Source of the DNA: Roseivirga sp.
GTDB lineage: Bacteria; Bacteroidota; Bacteroidia; Cytophagales; Cyclobacteriaceae
DNA: 64,000 nucleotides
NCBI GenBank assembly: GCA_021404565.1
Contig: JAAWWF010000009.1
Coordinates: forward strand, 1 to 64,000
Direction of reading: 5' to 3'
The position numbers and the translations under genes are program-made. Each line of letters starts with the position of its first letter. Positions within the stretch are counted from its first letter, which is position 1. Shown piece after piece: positions 16,649 through 25,227 of the stretch. The notes beneath the pieces were generated by a model. It worked only from the letters and a program-made list of their open reading frames with translations, had not been told where the DNA came from and made no database searches.

Positions 16649-17632
16649 CTACCTTACTTGAGAGTAGAGAAATCCTAAAAGTCTTACATTACAGCTGCCA
16701 CAGCTAATATCAACGGGTGCCCCATGGTCACCATCTGTGATGGCGAGAAGCTCAGAGGTAACACCGGCACTTTGTGCTCGGGTATGGATAGGCTGTGATC
16801 CGAAAAGCACCACCTCGGTACCATCCGCGGGTCCACTGCTGTATGCCACTACTGCATCTGCCGTGCCATGTACATTATAGAGAGCTGGTTCACCAGCATC
16901 GATATAGTTCACATCCAATATGCCTCCCGCCAGATTGATTACTCCCGCCACAGCAGAAGAGTATCCCGGGTTGCCACTATCGCCTTCCCATCCACCATTG
17001 GCATTGATCACAGAGGCCAGTGTGGCATTTGCCTCGTCTACATTTTCAATATAAGCTGTATGAAGAGAGGTTACGGCACCGGCAGAGTGTCCACCGATAA
17101 ATATCTTGTCCGGATTGATTTTGTATTGGTTGTTGGTGTCTGCGTCTTTTCTGAAAAAACGTATGGCTGCCTTCTGATCCTGCGCTGCCTGTACTACCGC
17201 CAGAAACATTCGGGCTTCTGACCTGTCATTGCTTTCATTCAGTCTGTAGTTGATTACTGCTGATACGTAGCCGGCTTTGGCCAGAAGTTCGGCATAGGCC
17301 GTCATGGTGTCAAAATCTAATGTGCTGAACCCTCCTCCAGGGGCCAGAATGGCCAGTGGACGATTAGCCTCTGTATCTCCCTGGGGTTCATAAATGCTCA
17401 TGGACAGTTCTTGTGTGCCTCCTGCCGTCTTTGGGCTACTGCCAAATATTACATTGTTGTCAGTAGATACAGCCTGAAAGATGGTGTTCTGGTATCGGGT
17501 ACCACCGTTGGTGAGATCTGCATCTGTAGTCGGGCCGTATTCGTCATCATCTTCATCTTCGATTTCGCAAGAGAAAATGGCAAAGGAGAGTAAGAGTAGG
17601 AAGAGAGTCTTAAAGATTTGTAAGCGTTTCAT
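16649..17632 (-). CDS. Lipoprotein alpha/beta hydrolase (carboxylesterase-like)
   Basis: This is a predicted 327-aa outer-surface or periplasmic esterase. I chose the ATG ending at 17632 because it begins a lipoprotein signal (MKRLQIFK, a hydrophobic run, then the lipobox FAIFSC with Cys22). An upstream ATG would place 21 charged residues ahead of it. A short acidic linker (EIEDEDDDEYG) follows, as in surface-exported Bacteroidota lipoproteins. The fold is alpha/beta hydrolase, with an oxyanion segment APGGGF and nucleophile elbow GGHSAGA. A likely catalytic His lies in DGDHGAP near the C-terminus. The substrate is unknown; related enzymes act on acetyl or feruloyl esters. Confidence 0.8.
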   Translation of the reverse strand: MKRLQIFKTLFLLLLSFAIFSCEIEDEDDDEYGPTTDADLTNGGTRYQNTIFQAVSTDNNVIFGSSPKTAGGTQELSMSIYEPQGDTEANRPLAILAPGGGFSTLDFDTMTAYAELLAKAGYVSAVINYRLNESNDRSEARMFLAVVQAAQDQKAAIRFFRKDADTNNQYKINPDKIFIGGHSAGAVTSLHTAYIENVDEANATLASVINANGGWEGDSGNPGYSSAVAGVINLAGGILDVNYIDAGEPALYNVHGTADAVVAYSSGPADGTEVVLFGSQPIHTRAQSAGVTSELLAITDGDHGAPVDISCGSCNVRLLGFLYSQVR

Positions 17633-17696
17633 AAGTCTTGAGCATTCATGTTTTGGTATTGAATACTGCCAGACCGGAATCACCCTACCCCTCAAT

Positions 17697-17727
17697 AAAA
17701 AAAGCCCGCTGATTACTCAACAGGCTT
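17697..17727 (-). terminator. Rho-independent terminator after accC
   Basis: On the minus strand an 11-bp stem (AAGCCTGTTGA with TCAGCGGGCTT, two G-U pairs, 4-nt loop) is followed by seven T residues, 33 bp past the accC stop. It closes the L32/fatty-acid operon. Confidence 0.8.
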
Positions 17728-17759
17728 CTACAGGTTCACCAATTGGTGGATTCCTCAGT

Positions 17760-19103
17760 TTATAGCTCCGAGAAATCAAAACTTTCAAGAAAAGCGGTTG
17801 TGAACTGACCTGACTGGAAACCAGGATCGTCCATCAGCTTTATGTGAAAAGGAATGGTCGTTTTTATTCCTTCAATTACAAACTCTTCCAGTGCACGTTT
17901 CATTCTCACCAGCACTTCTTCTCTCGATTGTGCGCTTACAATAAGCTTGGCAATCATAGAGTCATAGTTCGGTGGAATGCTGTAGCCGGCATATACGTGG
18001 CTATCTACACGCACACCATGACCTCCGGGAAGGTGCAGGTTGGTGATTTTACCAGGGCTAGGGCGGAAACCATGCTTAGGGTCTTCCGCATTAATACGAC
18101 ACTCCATAGCATAAAGCTTGGGGAAGTACTCCTTGCCTGTCACCGGCTCACCGGCAGCTACTTTTATTTGCTCTTTGATCAAATCAAAGTCTGTTACCTC
18201 TTCTGTGATGGGATGCTCTACCTGGATACGGGTATTCATTTCCATGAAGTAGAAGTCCCCGTTTTTGTCCAGCAGAAATTCTACTGTACCGGCACCTTCG
18301 TAATTAATAGATTCAGCAGCAAGTATGGCAGCAGCTCCCATGCGAGAACGCAGATCGTCTGTCATGGCCGGAGAAGGAGTCTCTTCTACCAGTTTCTGGT
18401 GCCTGCGCTGAATAGAGCAATCTCTTTCAGAGAGGTGGCAGGCATTGCCCTGACTATCACCTACTACCTGTATTTCTACATGGCGTGGTTCTTCAATGAA
18501 TTTTTCAAGGTACAGACCATCATTACCGAAGGCTGCGCCTGATTCCTGCTTGGCATCATCCCAGGCTTTTTGAAAGCCACTATCGTCATGGACAATACGC
18601 ATGCCACGGCCACCACCACCGGCAGTTGCCTTAAGAATTACAGGGTATTTTACCTCATTGGCCAGTCCGATACCCTGCTCTACTGTATCGAGCAGTCCAT
18701 CAGAACCGGGAATGGTAGGTACCCCTGCCTTCTTCATGGTGTCTTTGGCTGTAGCCTTATCACCCATTCTATCGATCATATCTGCACTGGCACCAATAAA
18801 CTTGATACCGTACTCTTCGCATACGCGGGAGAATTCAGCATTTTCAGACAGGAAACCGTAACCCGGATGGATGGCATCGGCATTGGTGATTTCTGCTGCT
18901 GAAATGATATGAGGTATTTTCAGATAGGAGTCTGTAGAAGGAGCAGGTCCTATACATACGGCTTCATCTGCAAAGCGAACATGCAGACTGTCTGCATCTG
19001 CTTTGGAATAAACAGCCACTGTTTTGATGCCCATTTCCTTGCATGTACGGATTACGCGCAATGCAATCTCTCCTCGGTTGGCAATTAATATCTTCTTGAA
19101 CAC
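17760..19103 (-). CDS. accC: Biotin carboxylase subunit of acetyl-CoA carboxylase
   Basis: This 447-aa enzyme carries out ATP-dependent carboxylation of biotin on BCCP using bicarbonate, the first half-reaction of malonyl-CoA synthesis. The sequence shows the N-terminal [17 protein letters not shown], the glycine-rich ATP-grasp loop GGGGRGMR, the segment [19 protein letters not shown], the metal/ATP residues [25 protein letters not shown] and the C-terminal domain. The length is standard. It lies 53 bp after accB in the same direction. The window's SulP/carbonic-anhydrase pair could supply its bicarbonate. Confidence 0.97.
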   Translation of the reverse strand: MFKKILIANRGEIALRVIRTCKEMGIKTVAVYSKADADSLHVRFADEAVCIGPAPSTDSYLKIPHIISAAEITNADAIHPGYGFLSENAEFSRVCEEYGIKFIGASADMIDRMGDKATAKDTMKKAGVPTIPGSDGLLDTVEQGIGLANEVKYPVILKATAGGGGRGMRIVHDDSGFQKAWDDAKQESGAAFGNDGLYLEKFIEEPRHVEIQVVGDSQGNACHLSERDCSIQRRHQKLVEETPSPAMTDDLRSRMGAAAILAAESINYEGAGTVEFLLDKNGDFYFMEMNTRIQVEHPITEEVTDFDLIKEQIKVAAGEPVTGKEYFPKLYAMECRINAEDPKHGFRPSPGKITNLHLPGGHGVRVDSHVYAGYSIPPNYDSMIAKLIVSAQSREEVLVRMKRALEEFVIEGIKTTIPFHIKLMDDPGFQSGQFTTAFLESFDFSEL

Positions 19104-19156
19104 AGCTTATGCGTTTAGAAATGTAAGGATAGGGGAGGTATAACTCCCCGAATGAT

Positions 19157-19627
19157 TTATGAAGGATCTACCAAAAAGAGTGGTTGATCATATTCGATTG
19201 GCGTAGCATTTTCTACCAATACCTGTACGATGGTTCCTGAAACTTCACATTCAATTTCATTGAATAGCTTCATGGCCTCTACGATACATACTTTATCACC
19301 TACGCTCACTTTATCTCCCACGCTGACAAATACAGGATCATTGGGAGTAGGAGAGCGGTAGAAAGTACCAATCATTGGCGACTTGATCTCTACATAGTTA
19401 TTGGTGTCGGCTGCCGGAGCGGCCTCAGGCGCTGGCGCTGCTGGTTGGGCAGGTGCTGCCGCGGGTGCCGGAGCAGGCGCTACTGGCATTGCAGCCGGAG
19501 TAGCTACTACCGTGCCTTCAGTGTTTCTTTTTACCTGAATCTTAAACGCTTCGGTTTCAATATTGACTTCAGCCAAGCCGGACTTGGATATGAAGTCGAT
19601 CATGTTTTTGATTTCTTTTGGATTCAT
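19157..19627 (-). CDS. accB: Biotin carboxyl carrier protein (BCCP)
   Basis: This 156-aa carrier holds the biotin of acetyl-CoA carboxylase. The N-terminal helix (about residues 1-35) is joined by a flexible Ala/Pro-rich linker (about 42-73) to the biotinyl domain (about 78-156), with the biotinylation motif EAMKLF at Lys120. The C-terminus ends with the usual QPLFLVDP segment. It is positioned between efp (17 bp upstream) and accC, as in many Bacteroidota. Confidence 0.97.
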   Translation of the reverse strand: MNPKEIKNMIDFISKSGLAEVNIETEAFKIQVKRNTEGTVVATPAAMPVAPAPAPAAAPAQPAAPAPEAAPAADTNNYVEIKSPMIGTFYRSPTPNDPVFVSVGDKVSVGDKVCIVEAMKLFNEIECEVSGTIVQVLVENATPIEYDQPLFLVDPS

Positions 19628-19643
19628 AGTGGGTTGAATTAGA

Positions 19644-20207
19644 TCATTTCACACGTTCACCGTATGAATGTGTTCTGGTGTCTACTTTGATTCTGTCATC
19701 CTGATTGATAAACAGGGGTACTTGTATTTCTGCACCTGTTTCAAGGGTGGCTGCTTTTGTAGCATTGGTAGCCGTATCCCCTTTAATACCGGGCTCGGTA
19801 TAGGTGATTTGAAGTTCTACGTAAGCAGGCAGTTCGCAAGTCAATGGACTCTCCGTTTCTGCATGAAACAGAATATCCACTTCCTGACCATCTTTCATCA
19901 GGGTAGGCGCATTGATGAGCTCTTCCTGAATCATTACCTGCTCATAGGTCTCACTGTTCATAAAGTGATAGCCCATGTCATCTTTATATAAGAACTGGTG
20001 TGCTCTCTTTTCCACCCGAGCAGTCACAATTTTGTGACCTGCTGTAAAGGTGTTGTCGATTACTTTACCGGTTTTTACATTTTTAAGTTTGGTCCGCACA
20101 AATGCGGGGCCTTTGCCCGGCTTTACATGCTGAAATTCAGTAATCATGTAGAGGCCGTTGTTGTATTCCAGGCATAAGCCATTTTTGAAATCTGCGGTAC
20201 TTGCCAT
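19644..20207 (-). CDS. efp: Translation elongation factor P
   Basis: This 187-aa protein has the three-domain EF-P fold and rescues ribosomes stalled at polyproline stretches. The tip loop reads HVKPGKGPAF, so the functional lysine is Lys32. The C-terminus ends with IKVDTRTHSYGERVK-type residues typical of the family. It is co-directional with fabH (45 bp upstream) and accB (17 bp downstream). No EF-P modification gene is in the window. Confidence 0.97.
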   Translation of the reverse strand: MASTADFKNGLCLEYNNGLYMITEFQHVKPGKGPAFVRTKLKNVKTGKVIDNTFTAGHKIVTARVEKRAHQFLYKDDMGYHFMNSETYEQVMIQEELINAPTLMKDGQEVDILFHAETESPLTCELPAYVELQITYTEPGIKGDTATNATKAATLETGAEIQVPLFINQDDRIKVDTRTHSYGERVK

Positions 20208-20252
20208 AAGGTAGCTAAATTACAAATTATCAGTTGAATGTGTTCTATTGAT

Positions 20253-21257
20253 TTACGAGGGGTCGTAAGCCCATTTTATCCAAATGGAGCCCCAGGTGAA
20301 ACCTCCACCAAAAGCCGCCAGAATGATATTGTCACCTTTTTTAAGCTGACTTTCATAATCCCACAGGCAAAGCGGAATAGTGCCGCTGGTGGTATTACCG
20401 TATTTGTGAATGTTGAGCATGACTTTCTCTTCACCTACACCCATTCTACGAGCGGTTGCGTCAATAATGCGCTTGTTTGCCTGGTGAGGTACAAGCCATG
20501 AAACATCTTCACCCGTCAAATTGTTTTTCTCCATGATCTGGGCTGAAACATCTGCCATATTAGTCACGGCAAATTTGAATACAGCCGAACCAGCTTGATA
20601 TACGAAATGCTCTCTGCGATCAAGCGTCTCCGGGCTGGCAGGTCTGCGACTACCACCCGCTTTCATATGCAGGTGCTCTTCACCAGAACCGTCAGATTTC
20701 AGAATAGAATCCATGATACCCAGCTCTTCTCCCTCTTCGGTAGGTTCGAGCATTACCGCTCCTCCACCGTCTCCAAAAATGATGCAGGTAGTCCGGTCGG
20801 TGTAGTCTATGATCGAAGACATTTTATCTGCCCCCACAATTACCACTTTTTTGTACTTGCCGGTCTCAATAAACTGAGAGCCCGTGGCCAGTGCATACAA
20901 AAAACCCGAGCAGGCTGCTTGCAAGTCGTAATTGAAAGCATTTTTGGCGCCAACTGCATTGGCTATGATGTTAGCCGTAGCAGGAAAGGGCATATCAGGA
21001 GTAGTGGTGGCACAGATGAGCAGGTCAATGTCTGCCGCATCAGTGTTGGTTTTTTTCAGTAATCCGTTCACAGCTGCTATGCCTATCACGGAAGTACCCT
21101 GATCCTCTCCTTTAAGTATATGTCTTGTTTTTATTCCTGTGCGTGAGGTGATCCACTCATCGTTGGTGTCTACCATTGTTTCCAATTCTTTATTGGTCAA
21201 TACGTAGTCAGGAACATAGCCCTGGACACCGGTAATTTTCGCTCTTGTTTTGTTCAT
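20253..21257 (-). CDS. fabH: Beta-ketoacyl-ACP synthase III
   Basis: This 334-aa condensing enzyme joins acetyl-CoA to malonyl-ACP to start fatty-acid synthesis. The catalytic triad is visible: Cys116 in LQAACSGFL, His258 in VPHQANKRI and Asn288 in KYGNTTSGT. The C-terminal loop FGGGFTWGS is intact. I use the ATG ending at 21257 rather than the TTG one codon upstream, as AAGGGA lies 7 nt ahead. The gene frequently found beside it in other bacteria, plsX, is absent, and the 204-bp gap to rpmF shows no ORF. Confidence 0.96.
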   Translation of the reverse strand: MNKTRAKITGVQGYVPDYVLTNKELETMVDTNDEWITSRTGIKTRHILKGEDQGTSVIGIAAVNGLLKKTNTDAADIDLLICATTTPDMPFPATANIIANAVGAKNAFNYDLQAACSGFLYALATGSQFIETGKYKKVVIVGADKMSSIIDYTDRTTCIIFGDGGGAVMLEPTEEGEELGIMDSILKSDGSGEEHLHMKAGGSRRPASPETLDRREHFVYQAGSAVFKFAVTNMADVSAQIMEKNNLTGEDVSWLVPHQANKRIIDATARRMGVGEEKVMLNIHKYGNTTSGTIPLCLWDYESQLKKGDNIILAAFGGGFTWGSIWIKWAYDPS

Positions 21258-21461
21258 CAAGTCCCTTTTAGCTAAGGATGGGCGCTGTTGAGATGGCCCT
21301 GTTCTTTGAAATCAAGCTGCCAATATAAGGCATAGTCCAAGAGATTCATAATTATCTATAAATCAGCAAGACAGGCTTACAAATTGGGGATGGCCATAAA
21401 CAAAGATTGCCCCTGAATGAGATACTCAGGAGCAAATAATCTAAAGCCATAAGCGCTACAC

Positions 21462-21653
21462 TTAGGCTAATACTTCTTTTTCTATAACTACTTTTCCTTT
21501 GTAGTATAGTTTGCCTTCGTGCCAGAAAGCTCTGTGAGGCATGTGCATTTCACCAGTAGTAGGGCATACTACCAATTGCTTGGCTGTACCTTTCTTGTGA
21601 GTTCTTCTCTTGTCTCTCCTGGTTCTTGATATTTTCCTCTTAGGATGCGCCAT
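21462..21653 (-). CDS. rpmF: 50S ribosomal protein L32
   Basis: This is a 63-aa basic ribosomal protein: [18 protein letters not shown] at the N-terminus, then [15 protein letters not shown]. Only one cysteine of the L32 zinc ribbon remains, so this looks like the non-zinc variant. It follows DUF177 by 34 bp, the standard gene pair. Confidence 0.97.
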   Translation of the reverse strand: MAHPKRKISRTRRDKRRTHKKGTAKQLVVCPTTGEMHMPHRAFWHEGKLYYKGKVVIEKEVLA

Positions 21654-21687
21654 GTTCTTATACTTTAATGATAGCTCTTGCTATGAG

Positions 21688-22224
21688 TTATTTTTTCAAT
21701 TTCTTAAGTGCCTCCCACCTTGGGTCCACTTGCTCTTCCTGATTTTGCTCCTCTTCCGTTTCAGTAGTCGATGAGTAGATTTCTAAAAACTCTTCATCAT
21801 CATCTTCTTCTTCGGTTTGGAAACGCGGATGTAACTTTTTCATGGGTACCTCCAGGCCAATAAATTCAAATAGCAGTGACGCTATATTGATTATCTGACT
21901 GTCCTTGGGGATGACCATGAGTTCATCCGATAATTCCTCCATTTCTTCTCCCAATCGATAAATCATCTTTCGATGACTGTTGATCGGGTAGTCGAAATGA
22001 TCCAAGCTCCGATCACATTCCAGCTCTACAGAGCCTTGTATGTGTAAAACCATTTCTATCATGGTTTCGGATTTGGTCAATGAAACATCGATAGTAAGAT
22101 TGCCCTTGCTAACTAGTTCATTGTCAAATAGTTCAAAGAACTCATCCTTGATTTCAAACTGGTAGTCATGAAGACCGATGGCCAGCTTAAAAATGTGAAT
22201 GTCATATTGTCTGAACGCTTTCAA
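21688..22224 (-). CDS. DUF177/YceD family protein
   Basis: This is a 178-aa member of the YceD/DUF177 family, which is coupled to rpmF almost everywhere and thought to help 23S rRNA or 50S assembly. The core is a beta-rich domain followed by an acidic stretch (EEEDDDEEFLE near 133-143) and a conserved-looking C-terminal DPRWEALKKL. The start codon is a TTG ending at 22224, supported by the strong Shine-Dalgarno run GAGGAGGAGAG about 3 nt upstream. No alternative early ATG exists. It begins the operon DUF177-rpmF-fabH-efp-accB-accC. Confidence 0.9.
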   Translation of the reverse strand: MKAFRQYDIHIFKLAIGLHDYQFEIKDEFFELFDNELVSKGNLTIDVSLTKSETMIEMVLHIQGSVELECDRSLDHFDYPINSHRKMIYRLGEEMEELSDELMVIPKDSQIINIASLLFEFIGLEVPMKKLHPRFQTEEEDDDEEFLEIYSSTTETEEEQNQEEQVDPRWEALKKLKK

Positions 22225-22249
22225 ACTCTCCTCCTCAAAATCAGGTCTG

Positions 22250-22257
22250 CAAAGGTA
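22250..22257 (-). promoter_or_regulatory. Predicted -7 box of the DUF177-rpmF operon
   Basis: The minus strand reads TACCTTTG, a full TAnnTTTG match, 25 bp ahead of the DUF177 start. The Shine-Dalgarno run lies between the box and the TTG start. No TTG -33 element is seen at 19 bp. Confidence 0.55.
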
Positions 22258-22306
22258 AGGAATTCTGTTTGAATAGAGAAAGGTAGTGACAAAAGAAATT
22301 GAGTCT

Positions 22307-22341
22307 AAAAAAAAGAATCCACCTCATTTCTGGGTGGACTC
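22307..22341 (-). terminator. Terminator after the carbonic anhydrase gene
   Basis: On the minus strand GAGTCCACC pairs with GGTGGATTC (one G-U), with a 9-nt loop, followed by eight T residues. It ends the SulP-carbonic anhydrase unit 29 bp past the stop and separates it from the L32 operon. Confidence 0.85.
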
Positions 22342-22370
22342 AATCTTAAATCACTTATAAAGCCTCTTTA

Positions 22371-23054
22371 TCAGGCTGTTTCATCTACTTTTCCCGTCTT
22401 TGGATTGAATATATGTGTGGGAGTAACTTCTCCCGTAGTCACATTATATATCGCCCCTACAACCCTTAATACAGTAGGGTTGGCAGCCCGTGCAGCAATG
22501 ATGTCACTGTCTTTGATCATGTTCTCAATGGTCATTCTTACGTTGACTGCAGATACCTTGTTGGTGAAAGCAGCATCTTCGGGATCATTGGTCATGTCTT
22601 TTTCCACTTCCCTTACTGCCGGGGTGATTTTATCGAGCATAGGGCTGATGTTACCCATGTCCGGAATACCAATACAGGCACTTTTTACAGCACCACAACC
22701 GGTGTGACCCACTACCATGATCAATTTAGATTCGACTACTTCCGTAGCATATTCCAGACTTCCGAGAATGTCAGTATTCACAAAATTACCCGCAACTCTG
22801 GCAGTAAAGATATCGCCTATGCTCTGGTCAAAAATGACTTCGGCTGCTGCCCTTGAGTCAATACAGCAAAGTACTGCCGCAAAGGGAGCTTGGGTCTTTT
22901 GGGTGTCTTTTACCTGTTGTTGCACATTGCGATTTAATGCCGAGTTGTTAACGTACCGTGCATTACCAGCCATGAGCAGGTCTTGCGCCATTGCGGGACT
23001 GATTTTATTTTGTGTTGCTTTAGTTTGAGCAACACTATTATCTATGGTTTCCAT
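22371..23054 (-). CDS. Beta-class carbonic anhydrase
   Basis: This 227-aa zinc enzyme interconverts CO2 and bicarbonate. The ligands and active-site residues are visible: Cys64-x-Asp66-Ser-Arg68 (CIDSR) and His117-x-x-Cys120 (HTGCGAVK). The N-terminus is polar with no signal peptide, so it is cytoplasmic. It starts 14 bp after the SulP gene stop, giving a transporter-enzyme pair that would trap or supply bicarbonate, for example to acetyl-CoA carboxylase encoded nearby. SulP and beta-CA genes are often adjacent or fused in bacteria. Confidence 0.95.
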   Translation of the reverse strand: METIDNSVAQTKATQNKISPAMAQDLLMAGNARYVNNSALNRNVQQQVKDTQKTQAPFAAVLCCIDSRAAAEVIFDQSIGDIFTARVAGNFVNTDILGSLEYATEVVESKLIMVVGHTGCGAVKSACIGIPDMGNISPMLDKITPAVREVEKDMTNDPEDAAFTNKVSAVNVRMTIENMIKDSDIIAARAANPTVLRVVGAIYNVTTGEVTPTHIFNPKTGKVDETA

Positions 23055-23068
23055 TTTTTGCTAAAAAA

Positions 23069-24703
23069 TTAAACGTGTGAGAGTTCTGATTCTGTGTTTT
23101 TACCGGCATCCGACTGGTCTACATTGGCATTGACAATCAATTCGTTAAGAGATTCTTCAAAGCCATTGAGATTCAGGTGTTTCATACAGCACATGGACAA
23201 TTTAATGTTTTTATGACGTGCTGCCTCTTTAAAGTCATGAATGATTTCAAGAACGTCATGCTCTATGAAATTGGAGTCAGACGCATCGATGAGCACGTAG
23301 CTGTCCTCCGGCATTTTGTTCAGCGTTTTTAAAATAGAGGCTTTGTTCAGGAAGGTGACGTTCTGAGCCAGCTTGATTCTGAAGTGATGATCATCCTCTT
23401 CCTGCTTCGTCTCCACTATATAAGGGCTCAGGTAGTTTCTTCGCAGGATGTAGAAAATGCCTACAGCCATACCAATACCAATACCAATGAGCAGGTCGGT
23501 GAAGTAGATCGCTACAACAGTAACCACAAAAGGTACAAACTGCTGCATGCCTTCTCGGTACATTTGTCTGAAGAGTGCCGGCTTGGCGAGCTTATAACCT
23601 ACCACAAACAGAATACCGGCCAAACTTGCCAGCGGAATCATGTTGAGAACCCCGGGAATGAGCATGGCAGACAATAGGATAAGAATACCATGGAACAACG
23701 CTGAAGCTCTTGACTTTCCACCAGACTGAATGTTGGCAGAACTTCGCACAATCACCTGTGTTACAGGCAGCCCTCCGATAAGTCCCGAGGTGAAATTACC
23801 AATGCCTTGAGCAATCAACTCTTTATTAGTAGGGGTAACGCGTTTTTCAGGATCTAGTTTATCAGTGGCTTCCACACAAAGCAGGGTTTCCATACTGGCC
23901 ACCAGGGCAATAATACCTCCTGTGAGCCATACATCCCATCTGCCAAGTGCTGTGAAATCGGGCAGGGTGAACTGGCTGATAAAGCCATTGAAATCTGAAG
24001 CTACAGGAATGGATACCATATGTTCTGCAGTGATTTCCATGCTGGTGCCAGCGAGTACCTTTCCCAATATGATACCACCTGCTACCACCACGAGAGGGCC
24101 TTGTACCACCTGGAAAATTTTGATCCTTTTCATAAAAGGTCTTTCCCATAGAATCAGTACAAAAAGCGATACAGCAGCTACCAGTACGGCTCCTGGAGTG
24201 ATGAAATCGAGCATATTGAATAGCTCGGAAAAGGTGTTTTGGCCATCTTTCTGGATGAATGCCAGCTCTCCTTCTGGGTCGCGGTCATAGCCAAAGGCAT
24301 GAGGAATCTGTTTCATGAAAATGATGATACCGATACCGGCAAGCATTCCCTTGATCACAGAAGTGGGAAAGAAGTAGGCGATAATACCGGCTCTCGCAAA
24401 GCCCAGAGCCATTTGAATGGCACCGGCCACTACTACAGACGCCAGGAAAATATCGAAAGCACCAAAATCATTAATAGCAGCCAAAACGATGGTTGCCAGA
24501 CCTGCGGCAGGCCCGCTTACACCGAGCTGTGAGCCGCTAAAAGCGGTCACCACAATGCCGCCAACCATACCAGCGATAATACCGGAGAATAGTGGAGCAC
24601 CAGATGCCAGCGCAATGCCCAGACACAAAGGGACGGCCACCAGGAATACCACCAGCCCTGCCGGGGCGTCCTGTTTTATGTTTTTTAATAAACCTGAGTT
24701 CAT
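23069..24703 (-). CDS. SulP-family anion transporter with STAS domain
   Basis: This 544-aa SulP transporter has about 12 hydrophobic segments between residues 14 and 410. They start QDAPAGLVVFLVAVPLCLG, and the region includes the family segment SANIQSGG. A cytoplasmic STAS domain (about 435-540) contains VLIDASDSNFIEHDV. SulP proteins move sulfate, bicarbonate or other anions. The adjacent carbonic anhydrase makes bicarbonate the likely substrate. A 22-bp dyad lies 18-40 bp ahead of the start and may be regulatory. Confidence 0.92.
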   Translation of the reverse strand: MNSGLLKNIKQDAPAGLVVFLVAVPLCLGIALASGAPLFSGIIAGMVGGIVVTAFSGSQLGVSGPAAGLATIVLAAINDFGAFDIFLASVVVAGAIQMALGFARAGIIAYFFPTSVIKGMLAGIGIIIFMKQIPHAFGYDRDPEGELAFIQKDGQNTFSELFNMLDFITPGAVLVAAVSLFVLILWERPFMKRIKIFQVVQGPLVVVAGGIILGKVLAGTSMEITAEHMVSIPVASDFNGFISQFTLPDFTALGRWDVWLTGGIIALVASMETLLCVEATDKLDPEKRVTPTNKELIAQGIGNFTSGLIGGLPVTQVIVRSSANIQSGGKSRASALFHGILILLSAMLIPGVLNMIPLASLAGILFVVGYKLAKPALFRQMYREGMQQFVPFVVTVVAIYFTDLLIGIGIGMAVGIFYILRRNYLSPYIVETKQEEDDHHFRIKLAQNVTFLNKASILKTLNKMPEDSYVLIDASDSNFIEHDVLEIIHDFKEAARHKNIKLSMCCMKHLNLNGFEESLNELIVNANVDQSDAGKNTESELSHV

Positions 24704-24721
24704 TTATATATAGTGTTTAGT

Positions 24722-24743
24722 ACTTAGCCATGAATAGCTAAGT
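24722..24743 (-). promoter_or_regulatory. Perfect 7-bp dyad upstream of the SulP gene
   Basis: TACTTAGC-type arms: ACTTAGC (24722-24728) and GCTAAGT (24737-24743) flank an 8-nt spacer, starting 18 bp upstream of the SulP start codon. No T-tract follows. It could be a repressor operator or a 5'-leader hairpin. The regulator is unknown. Confidence 0.4.
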
Positions 24744-24794
24744 CAATTGTTGTAATGTGAGAGAAACAATAATGTATTATAGTACGAGTGGTCT

Positions 24795-25163
24795 TTAGCT
24801 AAGCTCCGGAGGGGGAGACAGTACCTCTTCTATTTCTTCATTCGGACCGGAAAGAATGAGATGGCCCAGATAAATTCTTTGTGTATTTGCTGAGAGAAGC
24901 AATCCAATGCTGGTAAGCAGCTTGTTTTCCTTCTCCTTTTCTTTTTCGTTTTTTGAGTCTTCCTCTGAGTCAGGGTCGCCTTCAAAATCAACCAGCTCAG
25001 ACTGGTAGATATCGTTGAGATTATAAGCCAGCGATTCAATCACAAAACTGCTTGTGAAAAGCAAAAGAAACAGTGCCACCGTGGCGTTTCTCAAGTGCTT
25101 TAGATATGAATTATCGTGGCGTTTCAAGTCTTTGGTTGAATATGTTTCATCATACGCAGTCAT
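24795..25163 (-). CDS. Small acidic membrane-anchored protein, unknown function
   Basis: This is a 122-aa protein with one hydrophobic segment (about residues 28-46). It is followed by a highly charged acidic/lysine stretch (about 60-81, rich in D, E and K), a second weakly hydrophobic part (about 82-105) and a proline-rich end. I recognise no domain. It lies between SulP and pdxA on the same strand, 91 bp ahead of the SulP start, and may be co-transcribed with the bicarbonate module. The ORF is intact, but the function is not inferable. Confidence 0.5.
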   Translation of the reverse strand: MTAYDETYSTKDLKRHDNSYLKHLRNATVALFLLLFTSSFVIESLAYNLNDIYQSELVDFEGDPDSEEDSKNEKEKEKENKLLTSIGLLLSANTQRIYLGHLILSGPNEEIEEVLSPPPELS

Positions 25164-25227
25164 CCGAACATGGTTCTGCGTTTCGACAACTTAACTATTT
25201 TATCATCCAAACGGTTCAGAAAAACAG

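Noticed and set aside
16490..16678. 62-aa plus-strand ORF with a hydrophobic start
   Set aside because: It runs through the degenerate terminator copy into the opposite-strand esterase gene, and it has no upstream signals.
17844..18542. 232-aa ORF opposite accC
   Set aside because: It is antisense to a highly conserved gene. Its Phe/Tyr/His-rich composition is what the reverse of accC codons produces.
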